Shown in pieces: positions 27,154 to 38,146 of a DNA stretch of 64,000 bases; position 1 is the stretch's first letter, and each line of letters starts with the position of its first letter. The notes under the pieces are model-generated. The model did no database searches. It was not told where the DNA came from and saw only the letters and a list, made by a program, of their open reading frames with translations. The position numbers and the translations under genes are program-made. The DNA is from Pseudomonas sp. sp1636 (GTDB lineage Bacteria > Pseudomonadota > Gammaproteobacteria > Pseudomonadales > Pseudomonadaceae), in assembly GCF_030376615.1 (NCBI RefSeq), contig NZ_JARRAB010000002.1, forward strand, positions 288,060 through 352,059, read 5' to 3'.

Positions 27154-29461
27154 GCGCCGGCAACCAGCGCTCGAGTAGGGCTGCCAGTTCTTCGCGGCGG
27201 AAGGGTTTGGCCAGGTAATCGCTCATGCCGGCGGCGCGACAACGCTCGCGTTCATCGGGCAGGGCGTTGGCGGTCAGGGCGATGATCGGTAGCTCGGGAT
27301 GCTGCCCGCCCTGACGAATCCTGCGGCTGGCCTCATAACCGTCCATGACCGGCATGTTGCAGTCCATCAGTATCAGGTCGATGTGGTGTTGTTCCAGTTG
27401 GCTCAGCGCTTCGGCGCCGTGGTTAGCCAGCACAACCTCGCAGCTGAGTTTGCCCAGCATGCCTTTTGCCACCAGTTGGTTGACCGGATTGTCTTCCACC
27501 AGCAGCACCCGCGCTCGCCGCCCAGTCAGTTGTTCAATCTGGTTTGGCGACGGCATGCTTTCCAGCTGTTGTCCGAGGTTGCGGCCTAATGCCTGGATCA
27601 GGGTTTGCCGCGACAGTGGCCGCGCGATCTGCTCGAGCGGTGCCAGCGCTTGCACCTGTTCGCTGGGTAGGAAGCTGCCATAGGCGCTGATCAGCAGGAT
27701 GGGCGCCTTGCACTTCTGGCGTATGCCCGGCAGGCACTCTGGGCAGTCGCTGATCAGCAGGTCTGCCGCGGCGTCGAGCAGGTTTGTATCGCTGTCCAGG
27801 CGTTGGTAGTCCAATCCCCATGCCGGCAAAAGCTGGCCCAGCAGTTCGCTGAGGCCCGAGTTGGCGGGGCTGAGGGCGACGACCCGGCCTGTCAGCGCTG
27901 GCAAGGCGGCTGCAGGGGTGTAACTTGGCAGCGGCAACTCCGCGCAGAAGCGGCTGCCGAAGCCTTCCCTGGATTCCAGTTCGAGCCGGCCCTGCATGGC
28001 TTCGCACAGGCGGCGGGTAAGCGCCAGGCCCAGGCCGGTGCCGCCGAACTGACGGGTAATACCAGCCTCCGCCTGGGCGAAGGGCTGATAGATGCGTACT
28101 CGTGCCTCTTCGGCAATCCCGATGCCGGTGTCCCGCACCAGGATCCGTATGCCTGTCGGGCTGCTGTCGACGTGGAGATCGACGCGGCCGATGCGGGTGA
28201 ATTTCAGGGCGTTTGATAACAGGTTGCTGATGACCTGGCGCACGCGTGTCGGGTCGCCGAGCACTTGCGCAGGTAGTTGCGGGTCGATCAGGCAGGTTAG
28301 TTCGACGCTTGCTAAGGCATTTTGCGAAAGCAGGCTGGCAGTGTCTTCGGCCATGGCGCCGAGGTCGAAGGGCAAACTTTCCAGCTCAAGCTGGCCGGCC
28401 TCGAATTTCGACAGGTCGAGGATGTCATTGAGCAGCTCGATCAATACCTGGCCGGAGTCGTGGGCAATCGACAGCTGCTGGCGTTGTTCGTTGTTCAGCG
28501 GGCCGTCGAGGGACAGGGCGAGCATGCCGAGCAGGCCGTTGAGCGGGGTGCGAATCTCATGGCTCATGTTGGCGAGAAACGCCGAGCGCGCCTGAGCCAT
28601 GTCCAGCGCGGTGCGCTTTGCCTGTTCCAGCTCCTGGTTGGACTCGAGCAGGCGCGCGTTGCTGGCCTTCAATTCGGTCGTGCGCGCCGAGACGATGTTC
28701 TCCAGCTCGTTCAGGTATTGGGTGAGGCGGTTCTCGGCTTCGCGCCGCTGTTCGATCTCCATGGTTATGCTGGACAGTTGCTGGTTGGTGACGTCGACCA
28801 GGATGCCGATTTCGTCGTGCTCATGGCCGCGCGGGCAGGGCAGCCGGTTGCGGTTGGGGGCGTGCAGATCGCGGCCGCTGAGGGCGCGGATGACCTCGAT
28901 CAACGGTTTGCTCAACATGAAATAGAACAGCACCAACAGGATCAGCGAGAGCAACAGGCTGCGGGCCAAGCCGGTCAGCAAGGTGAGCATGGCGCGCCGC
29001 AGAAAGTGACTGCCGAACGCATAGGTGTCGACCTCCAGGCGCAGTACGCCGAGGGCTTCCTGGGGCGAGTGACTGACAAATAGCAGGGTGTCGAACTGGC
29101 GTCGTTCGCCGAAGAGGAAATCGCTGAGCGGTCGGTAGCCGCTTGTGCGGGGCGGGCGAGTGACGCTGGCCAGGGTCATATTGCTGTTGTCTATGATCTC
29201 TGCACGTATCACCGCCGGTGAGCGCAGCAGACCCAGTACCAGTTCCTGGGCCAGTTCGGCGTCGATGTTATAGGCGATACGCGCAGCGGGATTGTGGCTG
29301 ATTTCCATCAGTGCGCTAATCTCGCGGTTGATGGAGGCATCTTCGCTGGCATAATCGATGCCCACTTGAATCAAGCTGAGCGCAGTACCGAGGATAAACG
29401 CCACCAGTACGGTCAAGCTGGCCTGTTTGAACGACAGGCGTTGGGTGAGCGATATATCCAT
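27137..29461 (-). CDS. sagS: Hybrid sensor histidine kinase, SagS-like
   Basis: A 774-residue membrane kinase. A transmembrane segment (about 14-34), a periplasmic domain (35-155) and a second transmembrane segment (about 158-183) are followed by a HAMP-like linker and coiled coil (235-290). Then come HisKA with His301 in [12 protein letters not shown], HATPase_c with NLLSNALKF and GGTGLGLAL, and a C-terminal receiver with Asp700 in [13 protein letters not shown]. There is no HPt domain; SagS is known to pass phosphate to HptB and to steer biofilm/motile decisions. The ATG at 29461 drops a 13-residue non-conserved extension. The position matches PA2824. Confidence 0.88.
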   Translation of the reverse strand: MDISLTQRLSFKQASLTVLVAFILGTALSLIQVGIDYASEDASINREISALMEISHNPAARIAYNIDAELAQELVLGLLRSPAVIRAEIIDNSNMTLASVTRPPRTSGYRPLSDFLFGERRQFDTLLFVSHSPQEALGVLRLEVDTYAFGSHFLRRAMLTLLTGLARSLLLSLILLVLFYFMLSKPLIEVIRALSGRDLHAPNRNRLPCPRGHEHDEIGILVDVTNQQLSSITMEIEQRREAENRLTQYLNELENIVSARTTELKASNARLLESNQELEQAKRTALDMAQARSAFLANMSHEIRTPLNGLLGMLALSLDGPLNNEQRQQLSIAHDSGQVLIELLNDILDLSKFEAGQLELESLPFDLGAMAEDTASLLSQNALASVELTCLIDPQLPAQVLGDPTRVRQVISNLLSNALKFTRIGRVDLHVDSSPTGIRILVRDTGIGIAEEARVRIYQPFAQAEAGITRQFGGTGLGLALTRRLCEAMQGRLELESREGFGSRFCAELPLPSYTPAAALPALTGRVVALSPANSGLSELLGQLLPAWGLDYQRLDSDTNLLDAAADLLISDCPECLPGIRQKCKAPILLISAYGSFLPSEQVQALAPLEQIARPLSRQTLIQALGRNLGQQLESMPSPNQIEQLTGRRARVLLVEDNPVNQLVAKGMLGKLSCEVVLANHGAEALSQLEQHHIDLILMDCNMPVMDGYEASRRIRQGGQHPELPIIALTANALPDERERCRAAGMSDYLAKPFRREELAALLERWLPAPSAMP

Positions 29462-29562
29462 GGGTGGCACTAATCTCGTGTCCGTTCGCCTGCCAAGCAT
29501 AGCCCATTGGTTGCTCCTTTCGGCAGCAGCAGTTGGCAGGCCGTAACTTCAAGGAGCAGGTC

Positions 29563-30453
29563 GTGGATTCCCGTTTAAATGCTTTTCTCCAGCGCGCCGA
29601 GAGCGTGCTTGCGCGGCTCGAGCCGCTGTTGCCGGCTCAGCGTGGCGATATCGATTGGCAGCACAGTCTGGCTGCGCGCTGGCATCGAGAGGGGCGCAGT
29701 GGCTACTTGCAGCCGTTGAGCATCGACCTTGACCTGAATTTGACGGATCTGATCGGTGTGGACACTCAGCGTGAGCAGTTGGCGCGCAACACCCGACAAT
29801 TCATCCAGGGTCTGCCGGCTAACCATGCTTTGCTCTGGGGCGCGCGTGGCACGGGAAAGTCATCGTTGGTTCGCGCGTTGTTGGCCGAACATGCCATGGC
29901 CGGGCTGCGCCTGATCGAGATCGAACGCGACCACCTGGCGGATCTGCCGCGCGTGGTCGAACAACTGATGCGGCTGCCGCAACGCTTTGTGCTGTTTTGC
30001 GACGATCTGTCCTTCGAGGCCGGCGAGGGCGATTACCGGGTGCTGAAAAGCGTGCTGGATGGTTCGCTGGAGCGCTCGCCGGACAATGTGCTGCTCTACG
30101 CCACCTCCAATCGCCGCCATCTGTTGCCGGAGCGTCACAGCGACAACGAGGCCGCGCAGATGGTCGACGGCGAACTGCATCCCAGCGAGGCGATAGAGGA
30201 CAAGATCGCGTTGTCTGATCGTTTCGGCCTGTGGTTGTCCTTCTACCCGTTCACCCAGGATCACTTCCTCGATGTGGTACGGCATTGGGTCGAGGTGCAG
30301 GCGCATCAGGCCGGGTTGAGCTGGCAGTGGAGCGAGGCGCTGGAAAAAGCGGCGATTCGCTGGGCCTTGGGCCGCGGTAATCGCAATGGTCGCTGTGCCT
30401 ATCAATTCGCTCGGCACTGGGTCGGGCTACAACTCCTGGAGTGCCAGCCATGA
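29563..30453 (+). CDS. AAA+ ATPase of the DUF815 family
   Basis: A 296-residue protein. The GTG at 29563 is chosen because AAGGAG lies 7 bases upstream. Walker A is WGARGTGKSSLV, Walker B is VLFCDDLSF, and a sensor region YATSNRRHLLPE follows, typical of DUF815 ATPases. The C-terminus holds the lid (ALGRGNRNGRCAYQFARHWVGLQ). Function of the family is unknown. It is divergent from the sagS-like gene and overlaps the following decayed msrC-like gene (ATGA), matching PA2823-PA2822. Confidence 0.85.
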   Translation: MDSRLNAFLQRAESVLARLEPLLPAQRGDIDWQHSLAARWHREGRSGYLQPLSIDLDLNLTDLIGVDTQREQLARNTRQFIQGLPANHALLWGARGTGKSSLVRALLAEHAMAGLRLIEIERDHLADLPRVVEQLMRLPQRFVLFCDDLSFEAGEGDYRVLKSVLDGSLERSPDNVLLYATSNRRHLLPERHSDNEAAQMVDGELHPSEAIEDKIALSDRFGLWLSFYPFTQDHFLDVVRHWVEVQAHQAGLSWQWSEALEKAAIRWALGRGNRNGRCAYQFARHWVGLQLLECQP

Positions 30454-30931
30454 TCGACCTTGCGCCAGCAGACGTTGAGTCCGATGGTTATTCGCTGCTG
30501 GCCGCGCAACTGCAGGCGCTGTTGGCCGATGAACGGAATTTTATTGCCAATGCCGCGCAGTTCTGCGCCTTGCTGTTCCAGGAGTTGGGCGAACTCAATT
30601 GGGCTGGTTTCTATCTGGCCCGGGGGGACGAGCTGGTGCTGGGGCCATTCCAGGGGCGGGTAGCTTGCGTGCGGATTCCGCTGGGCGTGGGGTGTGCGGG
30701 GTGGCCGCGGCTACCTGGCAAACCCAGCGGGTGGAGGATGTGCACGCCTTTGCCGGGCATATCGCCTACGACAGCGCCTCGCGCAGCGAACTGGTGGTTC
30801 CGCTGATAAAGGCAGAGCGGCTGATCGGCGTGCTGGATCTGGATAGCCCGCAGTTGAGCCGCTTTAGTGCGGCGGATCAGGCCGGGATTGAGGGTTTGGT
30901 CGCTATCTTGTTGCGCCTTAGCGACTGTTGA
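30450..30931 (+). pseudogene. msrC: GAF-domain free methionine-(R)-sulfoxide reductase (MsrC-like), frameshifted and lacking the catalytic Cys
   Basis: The reading frame starts with the coupled ATG at 30450 and follows MsrC through LNWAGFYLARGDELVLGPFQ and ACVRIPLG. It then shifts: the expected continuation RGVCGVAAATWQTQRVEDVHAF is found in the +1-related frame from about 30683 to 30931. One missing G in the run at 30683-30685 explains this. In addition, the conserved HIACD motif reads HIAYD (codon TAC), so the catalytic cysteine of E. coli-type MsrC is lost. Two independent lesions favour true decay over a sequencing error. Confidence 0.8.
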
Positions 30932-30991
30932 CGCGGTTGCATGGGCTGGGCGGCGCTGCGCTTCAGCCCGGCGGGGCGGCACTACCCTGGA

Positions 30992-31654
30992 TCAGGCCTT
31001 GCCGGCCATCTTGGCGAGCATCTTCTGCTCGCCGGGCAGTAGGGCTTGCACCGAGGGGCGCGCTTTCACCCGCTGATAGAGTGCGCTCAAGTTCGGCCAG
31101 CGTTGGGCATCCAGCCGCTCATCGGCGTGTTCCATGTTGATGATCTGGCAGGCAAACGCCAGGTCGGCCAGGGTCAGGCTGGCGCCGACGAAGTACTCGG
31201 CGCTGCCCAGGGTGTGTTCCAGGTAGTCGAAATGTGCCGGCAGCTTCTCCGTCAGCGTGGTCTGTACGGCCGCCTCATCGCAGGGCTGGCCCATGGAGGG
31301 CTTCAGGGTGCGGTTGCGGAATACGCTGAAGGTGCAAAGTGGCGCCAGTTCGTAGTCGCTGTATTTTTCCAGCCAGCGTACGCGGGCTCGCTGTTCGGCA
31401 TTCTGGCCCAGCAGAGGGCTGTGTTCTGGATAGTTGTCCTCCAGGTACTGGCAGATCACGCTCGAGTCGGCCAGGCTGAAATCACCATCTCGCAAGGCCG
31501 GAATACGGCCCAGCGGGCTGAGTTCGCGATACCAGGCCGGCTGGCCGAAAGGCAGGATGATTTCCAGTGTGTATTCGAGGTCTTTCTCTGCGAGGCACAA
31601 GCGTACCTTGCGCACGAAGGGAGAAAGCGGGGCGCCATAAACCGTCAGGCTCAT
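30992..31654 (-). CDS. Glutathione S-transferase family protein
   Basis: A 220-residue GST. The N-terminal thioredoxin-fold domain starts MSLTVYGAPLSPFVRKVRL and has cis-Pro/glutathione contacts in LGRIPALRDGDFSLADSSVICQYL. The C-terminal helical domain contains SLTLADLAFACQIINMEH, the N-capping hydrophobic-staple region of GSTs. Ser11 is a candidate for the catalytic residue. The substrate is unknown. It corresponds to PA2821 and is followed on the same strand by a PA2820-like gene that starts further upstream. Confidence 0.88.
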   Translation of the reverse strand: MSLTVYGAPLSPFVRKVRLCLAEKDLEYTLEIILPFGQPAWYRELSPLGRIPALRDGDFSLADSSVICQYLEDNYPEHSPLLGQNAEQRARVRWLEKYSDYELAPLCTFSVFRNRTLKPSMGQPCDEAAVQTTLTEKLPAHFDYLEHTLGSAEYFVGASLTLADLAFACQIINMEHADERLDAQRWPNLSALYQRVKARPSVQALLPGEQKMLAKMAGKA

Positions 31655-31692
31655 TGAGTATCCTCGTCTGCTGCAGGTAAGGGGGAGCGGGC

Positions 31693-32463
31693 TCAGTCGT
31701 AAATATTCTTCTTCTTCCAGTCTTCATCGCCTTCCAGGCTTTTCAGCCCCTCGGTCAGCTCGCTGGCGTCTTCGGCTGTCGGCTTGCCCATGTCCACCAC
31801 CATGGCATTGGCGCGGGCGAGCTGAGCTTCGAACCTCTGCAGCAACGCTTGATAACGTGCGGTGTCGGTTTGCTTGCGCAGGTACTGCACGCCGCGCTCG
31901 AACGCCAGGCGAGCCTGGCCTGGCTGGCTCTGTTGCAGCGCTAGCTGGCCAAGGTTGCCGAACAGTTCGATATGCAACTGCACCAGCATGTGGCGAACTT
32001 CATTGACCCAGTGCTTGGCCTCCTTGGCAGGCAGGATGCCATCTTGAGTGCAGCGGGTGATTTGTCCGTGCAGGTTTTCCAGTTGAAAGCGCACTTCCTT
32101 GGCTTTGGCTTCGCTGCTGATTTGTTGTGGCGGGTTCTGTACCGGGATCGCATCGCCCTGGGCAATCAACTGGCGCAGTGTTTCGAGTTGCGCTTTGCTG
32201 TCGGCATCGCTTGGCTGCAATTGCACCAGGCGCTGGGTGAAGTGCATTTGCAGGTGGCTGAGCATGAGTTTCAGCTGGGGCGTCATCAGCTGTCCGGGCA
32301 AGGACTCGGATACAGTGGCGCAGCGACGGATGCGATCGTTGAGCTCGGTTTTGAAGCGAGCCTTTTCCAGCTTGTTGTTCTCGACCATGTGATTGACGTA
32401 GGCAATGGCAATCAATAGGGCGATGCCACCGACAATCAGCAGGGTAATTACCAGTGGGGACAT
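31693..32463 (-). CDS. Single-pass membrane protein of unknown function (PA2820-like)
   Basis: A 256-residue protein with one N-terminal transmembrane helix (SPLVITLLIVGGIALLIAIAYV, in part) and a long, mostly helical cytoplasmic region. Heptad-like stretches (LEKARFKTELNDRIRRC, LENLHGQITRC, YQALLQRFEAQLARANAMV) suggest a coiled coil or TPR-like bundle. The acidic C-terminus ends DWKKKNIYD. It lies upstream of the GST gene with a 38-bp gap, so they are probably co-transcribed. No enzymatic motif is visible. Confidence 0.7.
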   Translation of the reverse strand: MSPLVITLLIVGGIALLIAIAYVNHMVENNKLEKARFKTELNDRIRRCATVSESLPGQLMTPQLKLMLSHLQMHFTQRLVQLQPSDADSKAQLETLRQLIAQGDAIPVQNPPQQISSEAKAKEVRFQLENLHGQITRCTQDGILPAKEAKHWVNEVRHMLVQLHIELFGNLGQLALQQSQPGQARLAFERGVQYLRKQTDTARYQALLQRFEAQLARANAMVVDMGKPTAEDASELTEGLKSLEGDEDWKKKNIYD

Positions 32464-32582
32464 TGGTACCGCCTCTCGAGTGCTGGTTTTCGTCGGAGTG
32501 TAGTGCCTTCGCCCCGAGGCTGATAGAGCAGCCTGATATTCTGACTTGAAGTCGTTGATTTTAAAAAAAAATTACAGAGAGG

Positions 32583-32611
32583 TTGACGACTCTGCAAAGG
32601 ATCCATAGAAT
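32583..32611 (+). promoter_or_regulatory. Stable-RNA promoter for the tRNA-Glu/tRNA-Gly unit
   Basis: TTGACG (-35, 32583-32588), 17-bp spacer, TAGAAT (-10, 32606-32611), then a GC-rich discriminator GCGCGCC, as in stringently controlled tRNA promoters. The first tRNA starts 75 bp downstream. Confidence 0.85.
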
Positions 32612-32685
32612 GCGCGCCACTTCCAGCGCAATGCTTTGTTGCAGTGAGTCGGGAGCCGGACAGTACATTGTAGGTTCCGGGTTGC

Positions 32686-32761
32686 GTCCCCTTCGTCTAG
32701 TGGCCTAGGACACCGCCCTTTCACGGCGGTAACAGGGGTTCGAGTCCCCTAGGGGACGCCA
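32686..32761 (+). tRNA. tRNA-Glu (anticodon TTC)
   Basis: A 76-nt cloverleaf with acceptor GTCCCCT/AGGGGAC, anticodon loop CTTTCAC in a CCGCC/GGCGG stem, T-loop GGTTCGAGTCC, and encoded CCA end. It heads a two-tRNA transcript. Confidence 0.96.
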
Positions 32762-32787
32762 ATTTCGTTGTTGATGCAGTTGTCATT

Positions 32788-32863
<76 letters not shown>

Positions 32864-32904
32864 AATTATGGCCTACAGATGTTCACTGAAATTTGTAGGT
32901 TATT

Positions 32905-32931
32905 GAAAAAAGGGCCGAAAGGCCCTTTTTT
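32905..32931 (+). terminator. Intrinsic terminator of the tRNA unit
   Basis: AAGGGCC-GAAA-GGCCCTT with flanking A and T runs (AAAAA before, TTTTT after) forms a strong hairpin with a stable GAAA tetraloop, 42 bp behind the tRNA-Gly gene. Confidence 0.93.
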
Positions 32932-33253
32932 CGTTCCAGCGAAATCGACTGGAAACCACTCCCCCAGGGCTTTTTAGTCCATTCTGCATTCAGCGTGCCT
33001 GCTCCGAGCGCCAGTTCAACGGCGAACCGGCGCGGCAGCTGGAACTTGCGCTATGTCCGCTCACTGTCGGCATGAGGTGTCAGGCCGTGTTTGAGCCGAC
33101 GCGGCAGCTGCGTGAGTCTGCAACGGGCGCCTCATTGCGCGATGCACCTGGCGTGCTCTCGAACAGCTGGGTGTAATGCTGCCAGTCGTAGCTGACCTAG
33201 TCGCTATCAAGTAAATCGCGCATGACTGGCCATCAACGGCCTGCTAGAACAAG
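32932..33253. other. Gene-free junction between the tRNA unit and the respiratory block
   Basis: No intact gene is supported. The motif GCGGCAGCTG occurs twice (near 33032 and 33101). At 33234-33247 the sequence CAACGGCCTGCTAG equals the last 14 bases of the element at 12539-12686 and may be a remnant of a second copy. The minus strand has a short protein-like reading interrupted by a stop (near 33180-33220), too weak to name. Confidence 0.45.
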
Positions 33254-33476
33254 TTAGAACTCATGCCGGCCGAGGTGTCGACAGGTGCCGTCGCAACTGC
33301 CTGGGCAGGCGCAGCCACTGGTGCTGCGCCCTGTGTCACGCTCGACACGGCGCGCTACCTCGGGGTCGTCGGCGAAGGGGAGCATGCTGGCCTGATCGAG
33401 GTCGCGTTGGTTGCCGCGGGTGAGGCAGCTTTGCACGCCGAGATAAAACATCGTCACCGCGATCATCCACCAGAGC

Positions 33477-33487
<11 letters not shown>
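33254..33487 (-). CDS. CcoQ-like small subunit accompanying the orphan cbb3 oxidase subunit
   Basis: A 77-residue protein. One transmembrane helix ([20 protein letters not shown]) is followed by a cytoplasmic tail with [18 protein letters not shown] is a hallmark of CcoQ subunits. The C-terminal third is Cys/Gly/Ser-rich ([19 protein letters not shown]), which is unusual for CcoQ and could bind metal. The ATG lies inside the ccoN-like gene, overlapping its end by 11 bp. The same ccoN-small gene pair occurs in P. aeruginosa as PA4133-PA4134. Confidence 0.75.
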
Positions 33488-34910
<1,423 letters not shown>

Positions 34911-35171
34911 CGGAATAACCTTCCACACAGGAGGTGCGACGGGAGCCGCGAAAGTGCCGACACTGTAGAAGGAGCCATTTGCACAAAACAGACTCAGAAA
35001 GCGCTGCAACATGCGTATCAGTTAGCGGATTTCCAGGTATTTTCAGGCGCTAGAACTCACGAGAAGGGCGATCAGGCCGCTTGCCGGGTGTATGGGGATC
35101 CGATCCGGGTACCCGGCTCCAAGCCGCTGCATGCCGCTGCATGCCGCTCATTGCCGGAACGCGGTGGCGGA

Positions 35172-36647
35172 TTAAAGCAGCCCCGCTACCAGCCGCCCGA
35201 GCACTTCCATGGCCTGTTCGCTGCGCGTGTCCCAGGGGTGCCCGTAGTTCAGGCGAGCGCAATGGCGGAAGCCCTGGCTGGCAGAGAAGATCGGCCCCGG
35301 CGCGAGGCTGATGCCCTGCGCCAGGGCCAGGCGCAGCAGCTGCAGCGAATCCAGTCGCTCAGGAAATTCAAACCACAGGAAGTAACCGCCACTAGGCCGG
35401 GTGACCCGAGTGCTGGCGGGGAAATGCCGCGCGGCGGAGGCGAGCATGGCGCCTTGCTGCATCTCCAGGGCGTGGCGCAGCTTGCGCAGATGGCGGTCGT
35501 AGCCGCCGTGCTGCAGATAGTCGGCCAGCGCCGCCTGGGCCGGCACCGAGGGCGAGATAGTGGTCATCAGCTTGAGCCGGCTGATTTGCTCGGCATAGCG
35601 TCCGCCGGCCACCCAGCCGACCCGGTAGCCCGGCGCCAGACTCTTGGAGAAGGAGCCACAATGCATCACCAGGCCCTCGCGATCGAAGCTCTTCACCGGC
35701 TTGGGCGGCTGGCTACCGAAGTGCAGCTCGGCGTACACGTCGTCCTCGATCAGCGGCACCTGATGCTGGCTGAGCAACTCATAGAGCGCCTGTTTTCTCG
35801 ACTCGCTCATGCTGGCGCCGAGCGGGTTCTGCAGGCTGCTCATAAACCAGCAGGCCTTGATCGGGAGATGCTGCAGGCAGTCCGCGAGGACATCCAGGTC
35901 GATGCCTTCGCGTGGGTGCACGGGAATTTCCACCGCCTTGAGTTGGAGGCGCTCCAGCACCTGCAAACAGGCATAGAACGCCGGCGACTCGATGGCCACC
36001 AGGTCGCCCGGCTGGGTCACGCACTGCAGGGCAAGGTTGAGCGCCTCCATGGCACCGTTGCTGATAACCAGTTCCTCCAGCGGAAGCATCACCCCGCTGA
36101 CCATGTAACGCAGGGCGATTTGCCGGCGCAGGTTGGCGTTGCCTGCGGTCATGTCAGCTATGACCTCGTGCGGCGAAAGCGTGCGCAGGGCGTGCGCCAT
36201 GGAGCGGGCCAGGCGCGGCAGGGGGAACAGGTCGGGGCTGGGGAAGGCAGAGCCAAAGGGTACGGTGTGCGGATCCTTCAGCGAAGTGAGCACGGAGAAC
36301 ACCAACTCGCTGACGCCGACATCCGTGGTCTGCGCAGCGCGGGCGGCGAGTTCCGGTTCGTGCAGCGGACGCTGAGCGTGTTCGCGGACGAAGTAACCGG
36401 AGCGTGCACGGGCCTGAATCAGACCGCGATCCTCCAGCAGGTAGTAAGCCTGAAACACCGTGGACGGGCTGACGCCATAAGTACGGCTGGCGTGGCGTAC
36501 CGAAGGCACCTTCTCTCCGGGGCCGACCACGCCGCTGCGGATCAACTCAGCAATTTCGTCGGCAAATTTCTCGTAGCGTTTCATCTTGTCCTGGTTCACC
36601 GGCGCAAAGGGGGTGCGCGGACACTTTACGGGGATCGGCATGGACAT
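35172..36647 (-). CDS. mpaR: MocR-type regulator (GntR helix-turn-helix fused to aminotransferase fold), MpaR-like
   Basis: About 491 residues. The N-terminal GntR winged helix is at roughly 20-90 (YEKFADEIAELIRSGVVGPGEKVPSVR, in part, and YGVSPSTVFQAYYLLEDRG). The rest is a fold-type I aminotransferase domain with the PLP lysine in HCGSFSKSLAPGYRVGWVAG. It sits between ccoG and the ccoN4-like gene, the position of PA4132/mpaR in P. aeruginosa, a regulator tied to quorum signalling and to this respiratory cluster. MocR proteins usually sense an amino compound through PLP. Starts at 36647 and 36641 are both possible; neither has a strong ribosome-binding site. Confidence 0.85.
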   Translation of the reverse strand: MSMPIPVKCPRTPFAPVNQDKMKRYEKFADEIAELIRSGVVGPGEKVPSVRHASRTYGVSPSTVFQAYYLLEDRGLIQARARSGYFVREHAQRPLHEPELAARAAQTTDVGVSELVFSVLTSLKDPHTVPFGSAFPSPDLFPLPRLARSMAHALRTLSPHEVIADMTAGNANLRRQIALRYMVSGVMLPLEELVISNGAMEALNLALQCVTQPGDLVAIESPAFYACLQVLERLQLKAVEIPVHPREGIDLDVLADCLQHLPIKACWFMSSLQNPLGASMSESRKQALYELLSQHQVPLIEDDVYAELHFGSQPPKPVKSFDREGLVMHCGSFSKSLAPGYRVGWVAGGRYAEQISRLKLMTTISPSVPAQAALADYLQHGGYDRHLRKLRHALEMQQGAMLASAARHFPASTRVTRPSGGYFLWFEFPERLDSLQLLRLALAQGISLAPGPIFSASQGFRHCARLNYGHPWDTRSEQAMEVLGRLVAGLL

Positions 36648-36733
36648 GGCAGTGTTCTCGGTTGATGAGTGATCACGGGGGCTTGCGGGCGACCCCACGC
36701 AGGGTCGCCCGCAACCCGGCCTCGCCAGCGGGG

Positions 36734-38146
36734 TTAGCGCGGCGGAGCAAGGAAGGTACTCTTGGTCGTGATGCGGTTATCCGGGGCGTTCTGATCCGCC
36801 ACCTCAAAACGTAGGGTTTGCGCCCCCAAAGTCTTGCGCTCGGAAGTCAGCGCCACGCTTACAGGCAGGTCGCGGATCTCGCCCGCGGCCAGCCGCAGCG
36901 ACTGCGGGCCGTGCAGTTCGAAGTCGCCCGGCTCGGCCAGAGAGATGCTGTAGCGGCGTGCCTGCTGGGTTTTGTTGATGATTTTCAGGCTGTAGATATT
37001 TTCGATCTGCCCGGCATCGTTCTCGCGAAACAGGCCGCGATCCCGGGTCACGTCCAATGACAGCAGTGGCCGCTCCGCCAGCGCCCAGGCGAAAGCACCG
37101 ATCATCACCAGCAGCATCGCCGCATAGCCGATCAGGTTGGGCCGTAGCCAACGGGTGCGGCCGCCGGCCAGTTCACGCTCGGAGCTGTAGCGTACCAGGC
37201 CGCGCTCGTAACCGAGTTTGTCCATCACGCTGTCGCAGGCGTCGATGCAGGCACCGCAGCCGATGCAGTCCAATTGCAGGCCATCGCGAATGTCGATGCC
37301 GGTGGGGCAGACCTGCACGCATAAGGTGCAGTCCACGCAGTCGCCCAGGCCTTCAGCCTTGTGGTCGGCGTCTTTCTTGCGCGGGCCGCGGCTTTCGCCA
37401 CGGGCGGCGTCGTAGGAAATGATCAGGGTATCGCTGTCGAACATCACACTCTGGAATCGCGAGTAAGGGCACATGTCACGGCACACTTTCTCGCGCAACC
37501 AGCCGGCGTTGAGGTAGGTGGCGGTGGTGAAGAACAGCAGCCAGAACGCCGTGCCGGCACCCACTTCCAGGGTTAGCAGGTCACTGCTCAGTTGACGGAT
37601 CGGAGTGAAGTAGCCGACGAAGGCCAGTGCGGTGATTAGGCTTACCGCCAGCCACAGACCGTGCTTGGCGCCACGGCGTAGCACTTTCTGCAACGACCAG
37701 GGCGCGGCGTCGAGCTTGATGCGCTGGCTGCGGTCACCCTCGGTGATCTGCTCCACGCGCATGAAGATCCAGGTCCAAACACTCTGTGGGCAGGCGTAGC
37801 CGCACCAGACGCGGCCAGCCAGTACGGTGATGAAAAACAGGCCGAAGGCGGCGATGATCAGGATGGCCGAGAGCAGGATGAAATCCTGCGGCCAATAGGT
37901 GGCGCTAAAGATGTGGAACTGACGTCCGCCTAGATCCCAGAGCACGGCCTGGCGACCGCCCCAGTTTAGCCAGGCGGTGCCGAAGAACAGCGCAAACAGC
38001 AACCCGGCACCAAGTAGGCGCAGGTTGCGGTAGCGCCCGATAAAACTGCGAGTATGGATCGGCCCGCCGGCCTGAGCTGGAGTCAGGCGGATGGGCTTGG
38101 CGGCATCGATGCTCTCGATGTGCTGGACGGGAATACGCTCGGTCAT
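36734..38146 (-). CDS. ccoG: Cytochrome c oxidase accessory protein CcoG (FixG/RdxA family)
   Basis: A 470-residue polyferredoxin membrane protein. Transmembrane segments alternate with CGYACPQSVW and CRDMCPYSRF. A 2[4Fe-4S] ferredoxin domain follows (CVDCTLCVQVCP and CIGCGACIDACD), then a periplasmic Ig-like C-terminus (IENIYSLKIINKTQ). The family reduces copper for cbb3 oxidase maturation. The ATG at 38146 starts MTERIPVQHIESIDAAKP. An N-terminal relic of a related gene lies in front of nosR at 42314. It is on the same strand as, and upstream of, the mpaR- and ccoN4-like genes. Confidence 0.92.
   Translation of the reverse strand: MTERIPVQHIESIDAAKPIRLTPAQAGGPIHTRSFIGRYRNLRLLGAGLLFALFFGTAWLNWGGRQAVLWDLGGRQFHIFSATYWPQDFILLSAILIIAAFGLFFITVLAGRVWCGYACPQSVWTWIFMRVEQITEGDRSQRIKLDAAPWSLQKVLRRGAKHGLWLAVSLITALAFVGYFTPIRQLSSDLLTLEVGAGTAFWLLFFTTATYLNAGWLREKVCRDMCPYSRFQSVMFDSDTLIISYDAARGESRGPRKKDADHKAEGLGDCVDCTLCVQVCPTGIDIRDGLQLDCIGCGACIDACDSVMDKLGYERGLVRYSSERELAGGRTRWLRPNLIGYAAMLLVMIGAFAWALAERPLLSLDVTRDRGLFRENDAGQIENIYSLKIINKTQQARRYSISLAEPGDFELHGPQSLRLAAGEIRDLPVSVALTSERKTLGAQTLRFEVADQNAPDNRITTKSTFLAPPR

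Noticed and set aside
36662..36676. TTGATGAGTGATCAC between mpaR and ccoG as an FNR-type box
   Set aside because: The spacing between half-sites is five, not four, and the second half-site ends in C. It also lies at the end of ccoG, not before it.
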